Shown in pieces: positions 15,773 to 24,308 of a stretch of DNA of 36,526 nt (the stretch's first letter is position 1; every line of letters starts with the position of its first letter). This DNA comes from Pirellula sp. Its GTDB lineage: Bacteria > Planctomycetota > Planctomycetia > Pirellulales > Pirellulaceae. Where the stretch lies: positions 1 to 36,526 of the forward strand of contig JAJTEK010000081.1 of assembly GCA_021299695.1 (NCBI GenBank), read 5' to 3'. The translations under genes were made by a program, and so were the position numbers. The notes below the pieces were generated by a model that was not told where the DNA came from, did no database searches, and worked only from the letters and a program-made list of their open reading frames with translations.

Positions 15773-16267
15773 ATGCACCCCCATTTCTATCGAGCCAAAC
15801 TCCATCCATCCGTCCGGGCGGTGATCCTTGCGGTCTACGCTTGCTTCGCGATTTTCGGGTTGGCTTTGCATCATTGGAGCGGTGGCCATCGTCATGCCGA
15901 TGGCATGCAGGCGACTTTTGGGGGACTAGTCGACGATTGCCATCGAACCGATTTGGCCAACGCGTCGGCATCCCCTGGCGAGCATCGTTGTTGCCACAGT
16001 TCTGAGCGACGCGTAACGGATCGATTGGGTCTGTCGCACTCGAAGTCTTCGGTGGATGTTCCCTCGATCGGAGCTGTGCCGTCGGCTTGCCAAGGTTGCG
16101 AGCAATGGTCATCGATCGTTCAGTCTTCGAGTTCCTTGGCAAGCGTCGAGACGTTCCGGTGCGATCTGAGACTGGATTGGAATTCCGAGCCGATTCAGAC
16201 GCTTGCAGGTCTTTTTGCAGTGGACTGGAATTCCCGGGCACCACCCGTTGCTAACCCATGGTCTTGA
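15773..16267 (+). CDS. Small Cys/His-rich membrane-anchored hypothetical protein
   Basis: I do not recognise this 164-residue product beyond its type. A short N-terminal part leads into one hydrophobic segment (about 16-36). The rest, probably outside the membrane, is rich in His and Cys: HHWSGGHRH, a DDCH, a HRCCH and a CQGCE pair. Such clustered Cys and His could bind a metal. Small proteins of this general plan occur often in planctomycetes. A promoter-like sequence lies 40 bases upstream. DUF58 starts 221 bases downstream, so operon membership is unclear. A wholly antisense open frame also exists here, but its product has no hydrophobic or domain logic. Confidence 0.55.
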   Translation: MHPHFYRAKLHPSVRAVILAVYACFAIFGLALHHWSGGHRHADGMQATFGGLVDDCHRTDLANASASPGEHRCCHSSERRVTDRLGLSHSKSSVDVPSIGAVPSACQGCEQWSSIVQSSSSLASVETFRCDLRLDWNSEPIQTLAGLFAVDWNSRAPPVANPWS

Positions 16268-16342
16268 GTCGAGCCGTTCGTTTTTTCGAAGCTCGCTCGG
16301 TGGGATTTCTTTAGCAACATTCGCTGTCGATTCGTTAAGAAT

Positions 16343-16540
16343 CTATTGCTCTTCAATCACCCTTAGGCGCTCGGTCTGGTGATGTTTCCAATCGTCGCAG
16401 GCGTTGTGCCAGCGATCTTGGAAGACCCAAGAGCAAGGCAGAGAGTCGCTTGGTTTTTGGAAGCGTTTCTGCAGGTTTAGGTCATTGCATGTTGAATCAG
16501 GTTTCCGGCGCATTGACGCACGACTTTTGCCCTTGGGCAA
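16343..16540 (-). CDS. Possible small protein or gene remnant, antisense to the DUF58 start
   Basis: The last 33 or so codons read SLPCSWVFQDRWHNACDDW, then KHHQTERLRVIEEQ and a stop. The composition looks like a real amphipathic, Trp/His-rich protein, unlike most shadow frames in the window. The N-terminal part overlaps the DUF58 start on the other strand and looks less natural (basic, low-complexity). It could be a 65-residue gene, or the end of a decayed gene cut by the DUF58 operon. No family recognised. Confidence 0.35.
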   Translation of the reverse strand: MPKGKSRASMRRKPDSTCNDLNLQKRFQKPSDSLPCSWVFQDRWHNACDDWKHHQTERLRVIEEQ

Positions 16541-17781
16541 ATCGCTACGTGTATTGGCTCAAGCGACCGATCGGTTGGGTTTTTTTGGCGTTTTTATCCT
16601 CGATACTTTTGGGGATTTATGTATCTCCTCAAGCTTTCCTGGCGACGGCGGGCATTGCCATGGTGGCAATCATCGGATCGCTATGGCCTTGGATTTCGAT
16701 GCTTGGGGTAAGGGGCGAACTCTCGTGGAATGCCTTGCGATGCGAGGAACTCGAATCGATCGAAACGGACTTGGTCGTTACCAACCGCTGGCCTTGGCCT
16801 GTCTATGGATTGTCGTTGGATCTCGAAGGGGGGATGCTACCCGAGGGGTGGGACAAGCAGCGGATCAGCTTGCAGCGGATCCCCGGTTTAGCGAAAAGCA
16901 AGTTCCATTGGTCGACGGTCCCCCAGACTCGCGGTGAGTATCCTCGCAAGCCCGTGGAGTTGCAGTCGGCTTTTCCATTTGGGATTTGGACCTCGCGAAG
17001 GCCTGTACGGGTTCCAGAGCCGTTGTTGGTTTGGCCGCGTGTTACCCGACTTGTCGACGCGCCGAGCGATATGGGAAGTCAGCAATTCGGGACCGGCAGT
17101 ATCTCGGATCGGGTAGGGGACGAAGGGGACTGGACAGGGGTGCGTCCCTATCGCCCTGGGGATTCGCTCCGGCAGGTTCATTGGGCACAAACTGCCCGAC
17201 GCGATTCCTTGGTGGTTTTCGAGCGTCAGTCGAGTGCCAGTCAAAGTGTGTTGCTGCAGTTGGATCTCGAGCGAGCATCGAGCGCATCGGAATCGACGCT
17301 CGAGGCGATGCTCCGGTTGTTGGCATCATTGACCAACCAATTCCTCTTGCATCATTGGTCTGTCTACGTCGATTTAGAGGGACGTTTTGAAACCACTGGC
17401 ATCGCCGAGCGCTTGGTCTTGTCTCAACGCATCCGCTTCATGGATCGACTGTCCGTATGGGATCCGCGAAGGCCCTCAGAACTATCCGATGTTCAGACCC
17501 GTCGCTCGATCCAAAAGGTCTCACCCAATGTGGTGATGAAGATCCGATGGAGCGAGGCGGCAGTCAACCTATCGCACATTGAGGGGATCAAGGAGGATCG
17601 CCGAGTCTACTGCTTTGCGGTGATTCCGGAAGCTCCGATAGCCGGAGCCTGGGACGAAGCGCTCCAGGCCGCATGGCGGGCGTTTTGCAGAAGCCAGCAG
17701 GTTGCTCCTTGTGAAGGCCAGGCCAGGGGTCATCAGGAAACCCTAACCCAAGCGATGGCACATGCCTCAGGTGGAGCTTAA
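16489..17781 (+). CDS. DUF58 domain membrane-anchored protein
   Basis: DUF58 proteins commonly accompany MoxR ATPases and transglutaminase-like membrane proteins; a chaperone-like or assembly role is suspected. From ATG 16489 the product has 430 residues. Two hydrophobic segments (VFLAFLSSILLGIYV and the following LATAGIAMVAIIGSLW) are near the N-terminus. The core motif GVRPYRPGDSLRQVHWAQTARRD is the DUF58 signature, with the R-x-Y-x-P-G-D-x-x-R-x-x-H-W pattern and a later E-R-Q. An in-frame GTG at 16450 would add 13 poor residues, so the ATG is preferred. The next gene begins at the stop, and the MoxR gene follows that one. Confidence 0.88.
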   Translation: MLNQVSGALTHDFCPWANRYVYWLKRPIGWVFLAFLSSILLGIYVSPQAFLATAGIAMVAIIGSLWPWISMLGVRGELSWNALRCEELESIETDLVVTNRWPWPVYGLSLDLEGGMLPEGWDKQRISLQRIPGLAKSKFHWSTVPQTRGEYPRKPVELQSAFPFGIWTSRRPVRVPEPLLVWPRVTRLVDAPSDMGSQQFGTGSISDRVGDEGDWTGVRPYRPGDSLRQVHWAQTARRDSLVVFERQSSASQSVLLQLDLERASSASESTLEAMLRLLASLTNQFLLHHWSVYVDLEGRFETTGIAERLVLSQRIRFMDRLSVWDPRRPSELSDVQTRRSIQKVSPNVVMKIRWSEAAVNLSHIEGIKEDRRVYCFAVIPEAPIAGAWDEALQAAWRAFCRSQQVAPCEGQARGHQETLTQAMAHASGGA

Positions 17782-20269
17782 GATGCCATCGACCGATGCG
17801 ATGCAAACGGCCGTTTTCCGAAAGCCCGCTTTGGGCACGATGTTGCTGGCGCTTTTAGCCACGTGGTGCATTTCACTTTTGCGTTATGCCGGATCGTCCG
17901 ATCCTGTGTGGCTCGTCTCGGAGATTTGCCTTTTGGCCGGTTGGTGTTCGTTGGTTGGATTTGTGTTGTTACCCAAGTATGGAACGGAGTTTTTCGGGGT
18001 TAAGGCACCCGCACAGAAAGGACTCAACGCGGGGCCTTCACGGGCACAGCTTTGGATTTGGGGGATTGGCTGTTTGTTGATTCTCGCTCCGTGGATCTCG
18101 CGCTGGATTCTGGTTGGATTCTTCGGAAGTACAGGGGAAGCCAACGAGTTGATCGCTTTGGCGATGCTGCAAATGGGGGGCTTATGGCAAGCGGCAGTCG
18201 CACGGACATCGCGTCAGGAGTGGTTGTCGTTTTTGATCAGTTGTTTTTTGGTGCTTTTCGGACTGGCTTCTTCGGATCGCGGGGACATGATCCAAATCGC
18301 TGCACCTTTTACGATTTTGGCCAGTTGGTGGCTCATGGCGCGTTACTGGGATTCGATCGAGGAAGGTTTCCTGGTCTCCGAGTCGGCTCCGGTCTTGACC
18401 TTGCGTTTATCGATTTTGGGAATTCTCGGACTCGGCGCTTTAGGGTTTCTTGCTTGGAATAGTTTTTCCAAGGACGCGGCGAATCGGCTCGATGGATGGA
18501 TGCCGACTTCGGGTGGCAACCGTCAGGGAGAGAGTTGGGCTCGCCAGGGGGTAGGCGATGGGGACATGCTGATTGCGGCCAAGGATGAGGCATTTACCTT
18601 TGGACCGGTCGATAGCGATCTGTTTTTGGAATCCGAGATTCCCTCGATGTACGATTTGGTTTCGGACCTCTACGGCGATACGCCTCCGAAAAAGCGACGC
18701 TATGCGCGAGCCATATCGCTCGACAACCAGATCAAGGAGACCGAACGCGAAGCGACCGAGAGCAAGAAGAACAGCAAGGAGTTTTCTGCGGTACGCCAGC
18801 CCAAGCCTAGCGACAAGAAGTATGAGCCCAAGGGGACCGATTCACGAGCCATCGCCTATCTGATCGGCGAGACGCCGCAATGGTTGCGAGTCGAGTCGTT
18901 CGATCATTTTGAGGACGGCATCTGGACGCATTCGGAGGACCTGTTCGATCCGAAGACCAACAGCAATCCATCGATGATTACGATCCAAGAAAAACCGTGG
19001 ATGCAGGTTCAGTTTCCGCCAACGGAATTGGTTTATTCGGTCCGTGAGAGGTTAGCGACGAAGATCATCAATTTTCAATCGCCGCGGTTGATCACCCCAT
19101 CGCTCACGACGCATTTGCATATCGATCGAATCGACCAAATCGACTTTTACAGTTGGATGAACGATGGCCAATTGATGATGCCCAACCGGGAGTATGTGCC
19201 GCAGTTGACGGTGGTCCATCAGCTTTATCAAATCCCACAGTTGCATGCGCTGCGGGTACCGAAGTCGGCTTATGCACAACTCTCGCATCATCAAAAGGCA
19301 GAAGACCCCAATGCGACCCATGGATTGCATGATTGGATCGGTGCTTACACCCGTCTTGCCGGTGTGCACGAGTTGCCATCGGCCAAAGTTCAGCAGTTTC
19401 GAGACGAAGTCTTCGGTGGACTGGCATCGAATGCGACGGATTGGAACCGCGTCGAGGCGATCGTCGCGGGCATGAGGCGATTTGAACACGATCGCGATGC
19501 GACGGCCCCTGAGGACTGCGCCGATGTGGTCGACTATCTCTTGGAGACCAAGCGAGGGCCTGATTACTTGATGGCTTCGGCAGCATCGGTGATGATTCGC
19601 CAGTTGGGCATTCCGTGCCGACTCTGTACAGGATTTTTTGCTTCTCCGAGCCGGTTCGACCGGGTCGCTGGGCAATCGGCGATCATGCCCGAGGACCTCC
19701 ACACTTGGGCCGAAGTGCACGTGCATGGGATGTGGGTTCCGATCGAACCGACGGGTCAGTACCCACAGCCTCGCGAATGGATGACCTGGCAACAGCGGGC
19801 CGTCGAGATGGCCTGGGCTTGTCGGGATTACTTCCGCAACCATCCTTACCAAACGCTCGCGATCGGAGCGAGTTTCGGTTTTGCGTTTTACTTTCGCCAG
19901 CGCCTAGCCCAAGCGTTCCTGTGCGGTGTCTCGTTATTTTCCTTGCTGCTACCGACCCCACTTCGCCTTCGCTACAGTTTGCGGTTGCTGCGATTGCGTA
20001 TGTGGCTTTGGAATGAAACGTTGCCGACGCATGCGACGCTCCAGCAGTGGCTCGGCAAGCAGCTCACCGAGCGAGTGAGCATCTCCCCGACCGCGGCTCG
20101 GAGCTTTATCGGTATTGCTCAGCGGCTCGCTTATGCGCCTGTCCAGGAGCAGCGATTGGATGCCGGGCAGGAAAAACTCATCGGCCAGGTCCTCCGATCG
20201 ATCATCTTTTCGGGGCTCAAGTCGGCTGCGGTCCCACGGCGAATTTCACCTATCGAGAATGCGATTTAA
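17762..20269 (+). CDS. Transglutaminase-like membrane protein lacking the catalytic Cys
   Basis: The protein (835 residues from ATG 17762; an ATG at 17783, just past the DUF58 stop, is equally good) has the TgpA plan. Several N-terminal membrane segments are followed by a long extracytoplasmic region and a transglutaminase-core domain near 590-670, and then a further membrane segment and a tail. In active members the core has G-x-C-x-x-F-A-S-A. Here the segment is RGPDYLMASAASVMIRQLGIP, so the nucleophile position is D601. The His is kept (H647, in DLHTWAEV) and the third residue, usually Asp, is E662 in VPIEPTGQYP. The fold is retained, but peptide-bond or crosslinking chemistry is unlikely. 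A binding or scaffold role with DUF58 and MoxR is an inference. Confidence 0.85.
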   Translation: MPQVELKMPSTDAMQTAVFRKPALGTMLLALLATWCISLLRYAGSSDPVWLVSEICLLAGWCSLVGFVLLPKYGTEFFGVKAPAQKGLNAGPSRAQLWIWGIGCLLILAPWISRWILVGFFGSTGEANELIALAMLQMGGLWQAAVARTSRQEWLSFLISCFLVLFGLASSDRGDMIQIAAPFTILASWWLMARYWDSIEEGFLVSESAPVLTLRLSILGILGLGALGFLAWNSFSKDAANRLDGWMPTSGGNRQGESWARQGVGDGDMLIAAKDEAFTFGPVDSDLFLESEIPSMYDLVSDLYGDTPPKKRRYARAISLDNQIKETEREATESKKNSKEFSAVRQPKPSDKKYEPKGTDSRAIAYLIGETPQWLRVESFDHFEDGIWTHSEDLFDPKTNSNPSMITIQEKPWMQVQFPPTELVYSVRERLATKIINFQSPRLITPSLTTHLHIDRIDQIDFYSWMNDGQLMMPNREYVPQLTVVHQLYQIPQLHALRVPKSAYAQLSHHQKAEDPNATHGLHDWIGAYTRLAGVHELPSAKVQQFRDEVFGGLASNATDWNRVEAIVAGMRRFEHDRDATAPEDCADVVDYLLETKRGPDYLMASAASVMIRQLGIPCRLCTGFFASPSRFDRVAGQSAIMPEDLHTWAEVHVHGMWVPIEPTGQYPQPREWMTWQQRAVEMAWACRDYFRNHPYQTLAIGASFGFAFYFRQRLAQAFLCGVSLFSLLLPTPLRLRYSLRLLRLRMWLWNETLPTHATLQQWLGKQLTERVSISPTAARSFIGIAQRLAYAPVQEQRLDAGQEKLIGQVLRSIIFSGLKSAAVPRRISPIENAI

Positions 20270-20281
20270 GAAAGACTTTTC

Positions 20282-21244
20282 ATGAATGCGATGACCAAGA
20301 CCGAACCTCTAGCTACCCCGACCTCTGGGGAAATCCAAGGCTGGATCGGAGGGCTGCGGCGCGAGCTAAACAACGTTCTGCTGGGAAAAACCCAAGTCGT
20401 CGAGTTGCTCCTAGCGAGCCTGTTGGCCCGAGGTCACGTCCTTTTTGACGACCTGCCTGGACTGGGGAAAACCACGTTGGCCAAGGGTTTAGCCAAAGCC
20501 GTAGGTGGTAAGTTCATGCGGGTCCAGTGCACGCCTGATTTGCTCCCGAGCGATGTCACCGGATTTAGTATTCTGAATCAAAAGACCCGTGAGTTCGAGT
20601 TTCGACCCGGCCCGGTCTTTTCCGATGTCCTACTTGCCGACGAAATCAACCGCGCAACTCCTCGTACCCAAAGCGCCTTGTTCGAGGCCATGGCCGAGCG
20701 GCAAGTGACGATCGACGGAGAGCCCCACAGTCTTAGCCAGTCGTTCCTCGTCTTGGCCACCCAAAATCCGGTCGAGAGCGTCGGGGCTTATCCGCTTCCC
20801 GAAGCTCAACTCGATCGCTTCACGATGAAGCTCAAGATTGGATATCCCGACCGAGCCAGCGAGTTGGAGTTGCTCTCTCGCAGCAGAAAGACGACGAAAG
20901 ATTTCGAAGCCCAAGCGGTACTCCATGGGGATCAGATCGTGCAATTGCAACAGGCCGTCACCGGTGTGGCCGTCGAGCAATCCGTCCGCGAGTACCTACT
21001 GGATCTGGCCGAATGCACCCGAAACCATCGGAGCTTTCCATTGGGGCTCAGTCCCCGAGGTCTGCTGCAATGGCAACGGGTCGCGCAAGCTTACGCGATG
21101 CTCAACGAGCGAAACTTTGTCATTCCGGAGGATATTCAGGCCGTAGCCGCGCCGGTACTGAGCGTGCGACTGACGAGCAACTCCATAGCGACCGATCAAG
21201 CGATCGAATCGGTGATCGCTTCAGTGAGTGTCCCGCGATTGTAA
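20282..21244 (+). CDS. MoxR-family AAA+ ATPase
   Basis: MoxR ATPases act as chaperone-like motors in assembling or activating protein complexes, often with DUF58 and transglutaminase-like or VWA proteins. The 320-residue product has the family Walker A PGLGKTT at 59-65, Walker B LLADE at 117-121 and ATQNP (sensor 1 region) at 159-163. It has no signal or membrane segment, so it is cytoplasmic. It starts 12 bases after the transglutaminase-like gene; a second ATG at 20291 is possible. In the usual arrangement MoxR comes first in this operon; here it comes third. The lipoprotein gene follows after 80 bases. Confidence 0.93.
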   Translation: MNAMTKTEPLATPTSGEIQGWIGGLRRELNNVLLGKTQVVELLLASLLARGHVLFDDLPGLGKTTLAKGLAKAVGGKFMRVQCTPDLLPSDVTGFSILNQKTREFEFRPGPVFSDVLLADEINRATPRTQSALFEAMAERQVTIDGEPHSLSQSFLVLATQNPVESVGAYPLPEAQLDRFTMKLKIGYPDRASELELLSRSRKTTKDFEAQAVLHGDQIVQLQQAVTGVAVEQSVREYLLDLAECTRNHRSFPLGLSPRGLLQWQRVAQAYAMLNERNFVIPEDIQAVAAPVLSVRLTSNSIATDQAIESVIASVSVPRL

Positions 21245-21324
21245 TCCGAGCCCAAGTCCAGCGGTTTTGAAACCTTCAGCAGTGCATTTTCAGGCCCTAA
21301 GCCACCCCAAGGAGAGCGAACCCT

Positions 21325-21861
21325 ATGATGAGTCAAGGCAATTCGAAGTTCGTTTTTTTTATGGGTTCTTGTCTGCTCGGTCTGTTGGTCTGTTTCGGGT
21401 GCAACTCGAACTCGGGCAGCATGGATGGCGCCTCGGACCAGGAGCATGAACATTTTCCTGCCCACTGGCCGGAGAGTATTTTTCGAGCTAGCCAACGGAT
21501 CGATGGAATCTTGGCCGAGCCCGGCGCAACATCCGTAGGCGCAACATCTGCGGGCTTAAAGACCGGAGCACCGACGCTGAGCTCGGTTGCTGAGTTGGCT
21601 GATTTGGTCGGATGGCTTCCGATCTTGGCTGCCGATAGCGATCTTGGGAGGGAGGACTTTAGCCGGATCGATGCTTGGTCGGCCCAGTGGACCGAGCCTT
21701 TGCGTAAGCATGCTCTGGGCTCAGGGGCACTAGCGGGCAACGGAACGCTCGAGGGCTTTGGCCAAGTCGACGGACTTCGGGAGATGGCCGAGGGATTGTC
21801 TGAGATTTGTCGAATCGAGCAAGCTCGGATCGATGAACTGCAAAAACGTTACGCCGAGTAA
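21325..21861 (+). CDS. Hypothetical lipoprotein with EHEHFPAHWP motif
   Basis: No known family is certain. The 178-residue product has a hydrophobic signal ending in VCFGC, so C26 would be lipidated. Just after it comes EHEHFPAHWPESIF, a His/Glu-rich motif that I recall from conserved planctomycete proteins next to permeases. The rest looks helical: VAELADLVGWLPILAADSDL, then long polar helices to the end. The permease starts 20 bases downstream, so the two are probably translated from one mRNA and work together, perhaps as a metal- or ligand-binding partner. That role is inferred. Confidence 0.7.
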   Translation: MMSQGNSKFVFFMGSCLLGLLVCFGCNSNSGSMDGASDQEHEHFPAHWPESIFRASQRIDGILAEPGATSVGATSAGLKTGAPTLSSVAELADLVGWLPILAADSDLGREDFSRIDAWSAQWTEPLRKHALGSGALAGNGTLEGFGQVDGLREMAEGLSEICRIEQARIDELQKRYAE

Positions 21862-21881
21862 TCCGCAAAGGAACAGGACCG

Positions 21882-23438
21882 ATGGATATTCAGGTATTGA
21901 TTTGGGGAGCTTTGACTCGGATGGCTCAGGCCTTGGTCGTCGGGAGTCCGACGATTGTCGTTGGCTGGTTGATCGCAGCGGTCTTTGAACGGATTCTCGG
22001 TCGCGATGGGACCTACCGTCTTTTCGGGGGTGACACATGGCGGCAATTGCCGCAGGCTTGGTTGCTCGGGATGCTTTTGCCGGTCTGTTCTCTGGGGGTC
22101 ATTCCGGTGATGCAGCAGATGCGAAAGAGCGGTATTTCGGGTGGTACGATCCTTGCGTTTGGATTGACTGCACCGCTGTTCAATCCGATTTCGGTTTTGT
22201 ATGGACTGACCCTTTCGGACCCTTGGGCGATTCTTGCTTTCAGCCTTTGTTCGCTGGTGCTCATCACAATTCTGGGTGTCCTATGGGACAAGCTCTTCCC
22301 CAACAGTCGAATCCCGGCCGAGCCGTTGGATCGGACTCCGTATGGACTTCAACGGATCGGTGCTGTGGGATTATCGATGGTCCAGCAAGCCGCGAGTCGA
22401 TCGACGCTGTACATGCTTTTGGCGATCCTTGGGGTTGGTATTCTAGCGATGCTTTTGCCGGCAGGGATCTTGCAGAGGGCGGCGGGCAAAGAGGATGCGA
22501 TTGCACCTTTGACGATGTCGGCCGTTGCGACGCTTGCTTACATCACTCCCATGACAGCGATAGTCCAGGTCGCATCGATGTTCCAGCATGGCAATTCGGT
22601 CGCTGCGGCTTTTGCGTTGCTCACGCTGGGCACCGGAGTGAACCTGGGATTGCTACTTTGGATGATTCGTCATTACACGCTGCGTCGTTCGTTGGTCTGG
22701 CTCGGTTGTCTTGTGACGATCGTCTTGGTGATGAGCTATTCACTCGATCGGCCGTTGCGGCCCAAGGGGATCGAGCCTGCTGACCACACGCATGCTTTCG
22801 ACACCTACTGCAATCCGTTTGTTTCCGGCGACCAGAACTATTGGACTTCAGCAAAGAGGATCCTTCAGGAATCGGCAACCCCTGCGGAGATCATCTCTTT
22901 GGGTTTCGTCGCGGCGATGTTGGCATTGGGCGGATTGAATGTTTGGCTCGATCCGCAGAACCGTTGGATGCAGTGGTTGCTCAGAGCACCGTCAGTCGAT
23001 GCGACCGACTTGGTCAAGAAGCCAGTGGGTATGCGGGACGTCGTTTTACCCGAATGGGTGATCGCTTGTGTTTCGCTCGGAGGGCTGGTCGTTGCCAGTG
23101 TGTTGGGTTGTTTCTTGTATTACCCGCCTGTGAGCGAGATCCGCAAAGAGATGCATAGCATCGAGGCCGAAATGTTTACCGCGTATCAGAGTGGCGAGTG
23201 GGACAAGCTTGAGTATTGGATTCCGATCCAAGAGGATTGGGCTCACAAGATGAAGGTCAGCGCGTACTTGCGAGGCAAGCCCTTGGATCGGTATACCGAT
23301 TTGAAGTTGCAGGTCTACAAGAACAAGCTGGAGTTGCTCGAGCACGCGACGGAGGATCGCGATTCGAAGGAGGCGTTGGATTACGGCCGCCAGGGTTCGT
23401 TGGCTTTTGGTCGGCTCAAACGTGCTTTAGGAGACTAG
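21882..23438 (+). CDS. UPF0718/ArsP-type permease with a long helical tail
   Basis: This 518-residue membrane protein has about eight hydrophobic segments. The pattern LPVCSLGVIPVMQQM at 66-80 resembles the P-x-C-S-x-G-x-x-P motif of ArsP-type (UPF0718) permeases, known for export of organoarsenicals or other small molecules. GLTAPLFNPISVLYGLTL and a second repeat (TLAYITPMTAIVQVASM) support the family. Unusually, a tail of about 100 residues (from EIRKEMHSIEAEMF) is helical and well conserved in type, possibly a partner-binding domain. The substrate is unknown; no ars gene is in the window. The lipoprotein gene lies 20 bases upstream, and the stop lies 5 bases from the end of the convergent pyrK. 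Confidence 0.8.
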   Translation: MDIQVLIWGALTRMAQALVVGSPTIVVGWLIAAVFERILGRDGTYRLFGGDTWRQLPQAWLLGMLLPVCSLGVIPVMQQMRKSGISGGTILAFGLTAPLFNPISVLYGLTLSDPWAILAFSLCSLVLITILGVLWDKLFPNSRIPAEPLDRTPYGLQRIGAVGLSMVQQAASRSTLYMLLAILGVGILAMLLPAGILQRAAGKEDAIAPLTMSAVATLAYITPMTAIVQVASMFQHGNSVAAAFALLTLGTGVNLGLLLWMIRHYTLRRSLVWLGCLVTIVLVMSYSLDRPLRPKGIEPADHTHAFDTYCNPFVSGDQNYWTSAKRILQESATPAEIISLGFVAAMLALGGLNVWLDPQNRWMQWLLRAPSVDATDLVKKPVGMRDVVLPEWVIACVSLGGLVVASVLGCFLYYPPVSEIRKEMHSIEAEMFTAYQSGEWDKLEYWIPIQEDWAHKMKVSAYLRGKPLDRYTDLKLQVYKNKLELLEHATEDRDSKEALDYGRQGSLAFGRLKRALGD

Positions 23439-23443
23439 CGAAG

Positions 23444-24298
23444 TTACCAAACGATCGATTGGGAATCGAAGATCGGGCCTTCGACGCATGTGCGTCGGTA
23501 GTCCCAGGTCCCGTCACCTTGGTCGATTTTCGCTACGCAGGTAAAGCAGATGCCGATGCCGCAAGCCATAGGAGTTTCGAGCGAAACTTCGCAAGGCACT
23601 TTGTGCTCATGAGCGATTTTTGAGACGGCTTGCATCATCGGTTCGGGGCCGCAGCAAGCGATACGGGCGGTTCCTTCGGAGCGGCTCAGGAGGTCCACGA
23701 GAACCTCGGTGACCCGTCCACGATGCCCGAGCGAGCCGTCCTCGGTGGCGATTGCCAATCGAACCCCTCTTGCCTCAAAGGCATCGAGTGCGACGAGGTA
23801 CTCTTGGGTCCTAGCCCCATAGCAGAGGGTGACTTGTTTGGCAAAGTGGCCCTCTTGGCCATAGGTGCCTTGTCCGAGTGCCGCCGATGCTAGGCTCAGC
23901 ATCGGTGTGATTCCGACACCGCCTGCGACGAGGATCAAGTGGTCGACTGGGTGGTTGGAAAAAGCGTTCCCCAAAGGTCCCCAGATTTCGACCGACTGGC
24001 CGGCTTTGAATCGGGATAGCGCATGGGTGAATTTGCCTTTGACTACGTAGGCGACCGAGACGGTTTGAGGGTTCCCTTGCGAATCAAAACCGCGATCAAA
24101 CATCGCCAAAGCGCGGCCGATGAGCGGATCGTTCAAGCCAGCCAAGCGGACCATGAAGAATTGGCCTGGTAGGGTCCAACGAGCGAGGTTGGGAGCCTCC
24201 AGGGTCAGTTCCCAGGTATCCTTGGCGATCCATCGATGTTCAACGATCCTCGATTCGAGCCATTGGAAGTCTTTGGAACAACGCGGATCGTCGGTCAT
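23444..24298 (-). CDS. pyrK: Dihydroorotate dehydrogenase electron transfer subunit PyrK-like
   Basis: PyrK passes electrons from dihydroorotate dehydrogenase PyrD to NAD through FAD and a [2Fe-2S] cluster. The 284-residue product has the FAD-binding R-x-L-A-M segment (GRALAMFDRG), a nucleotide-binding GGVGITPMLSLA, and a C-terminal cluster of Cys at 246, 251, 254 and 271 (C-x4-C-x2-C-x16-C) for the iron-sulfur centre. No pyrD is in the window. It could instead serve another oxidoreductase, such as the related NfnA. It starts 10 bases after CcsBA and so ends the three-gene operon. Confidence 0.85.
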   Translation of the reverse strand: MTDDPRCSKDFQWLESRIVEHRWIAKDTWELTLEAPNLARWTLPGQFFMVRLAGLNDPLIGRALAMFDRGFDSQGNPQTVSVAYVVKGKFTHALSRFKAGQSVEIWGPLGNAFSNHPVDHLILVAGGVGITPMLSLASAALGQGTYGQEGHFAKQVTLCYGARTQEYLVALDAFEARGVRLAIATEDGSLGHRGRVTEVLVDLLSRSEGTARIACCGPEPMMQAVSKIAHEHKVPCEVSLETPMACGIGICFTCVAKIDQGDGTWDYRRTCVEGPIFDSQSIVW

Positions 24299-24308
24299 GG
24301 TGTTGCAA

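Noticed and set aside
17762-21244. MoxR/DUF58/transglutaminase genes as a new defence system
   Set aside because: This gene set is common in chromosomes of many phyla; only the altered catalytic residues and the order stand out.
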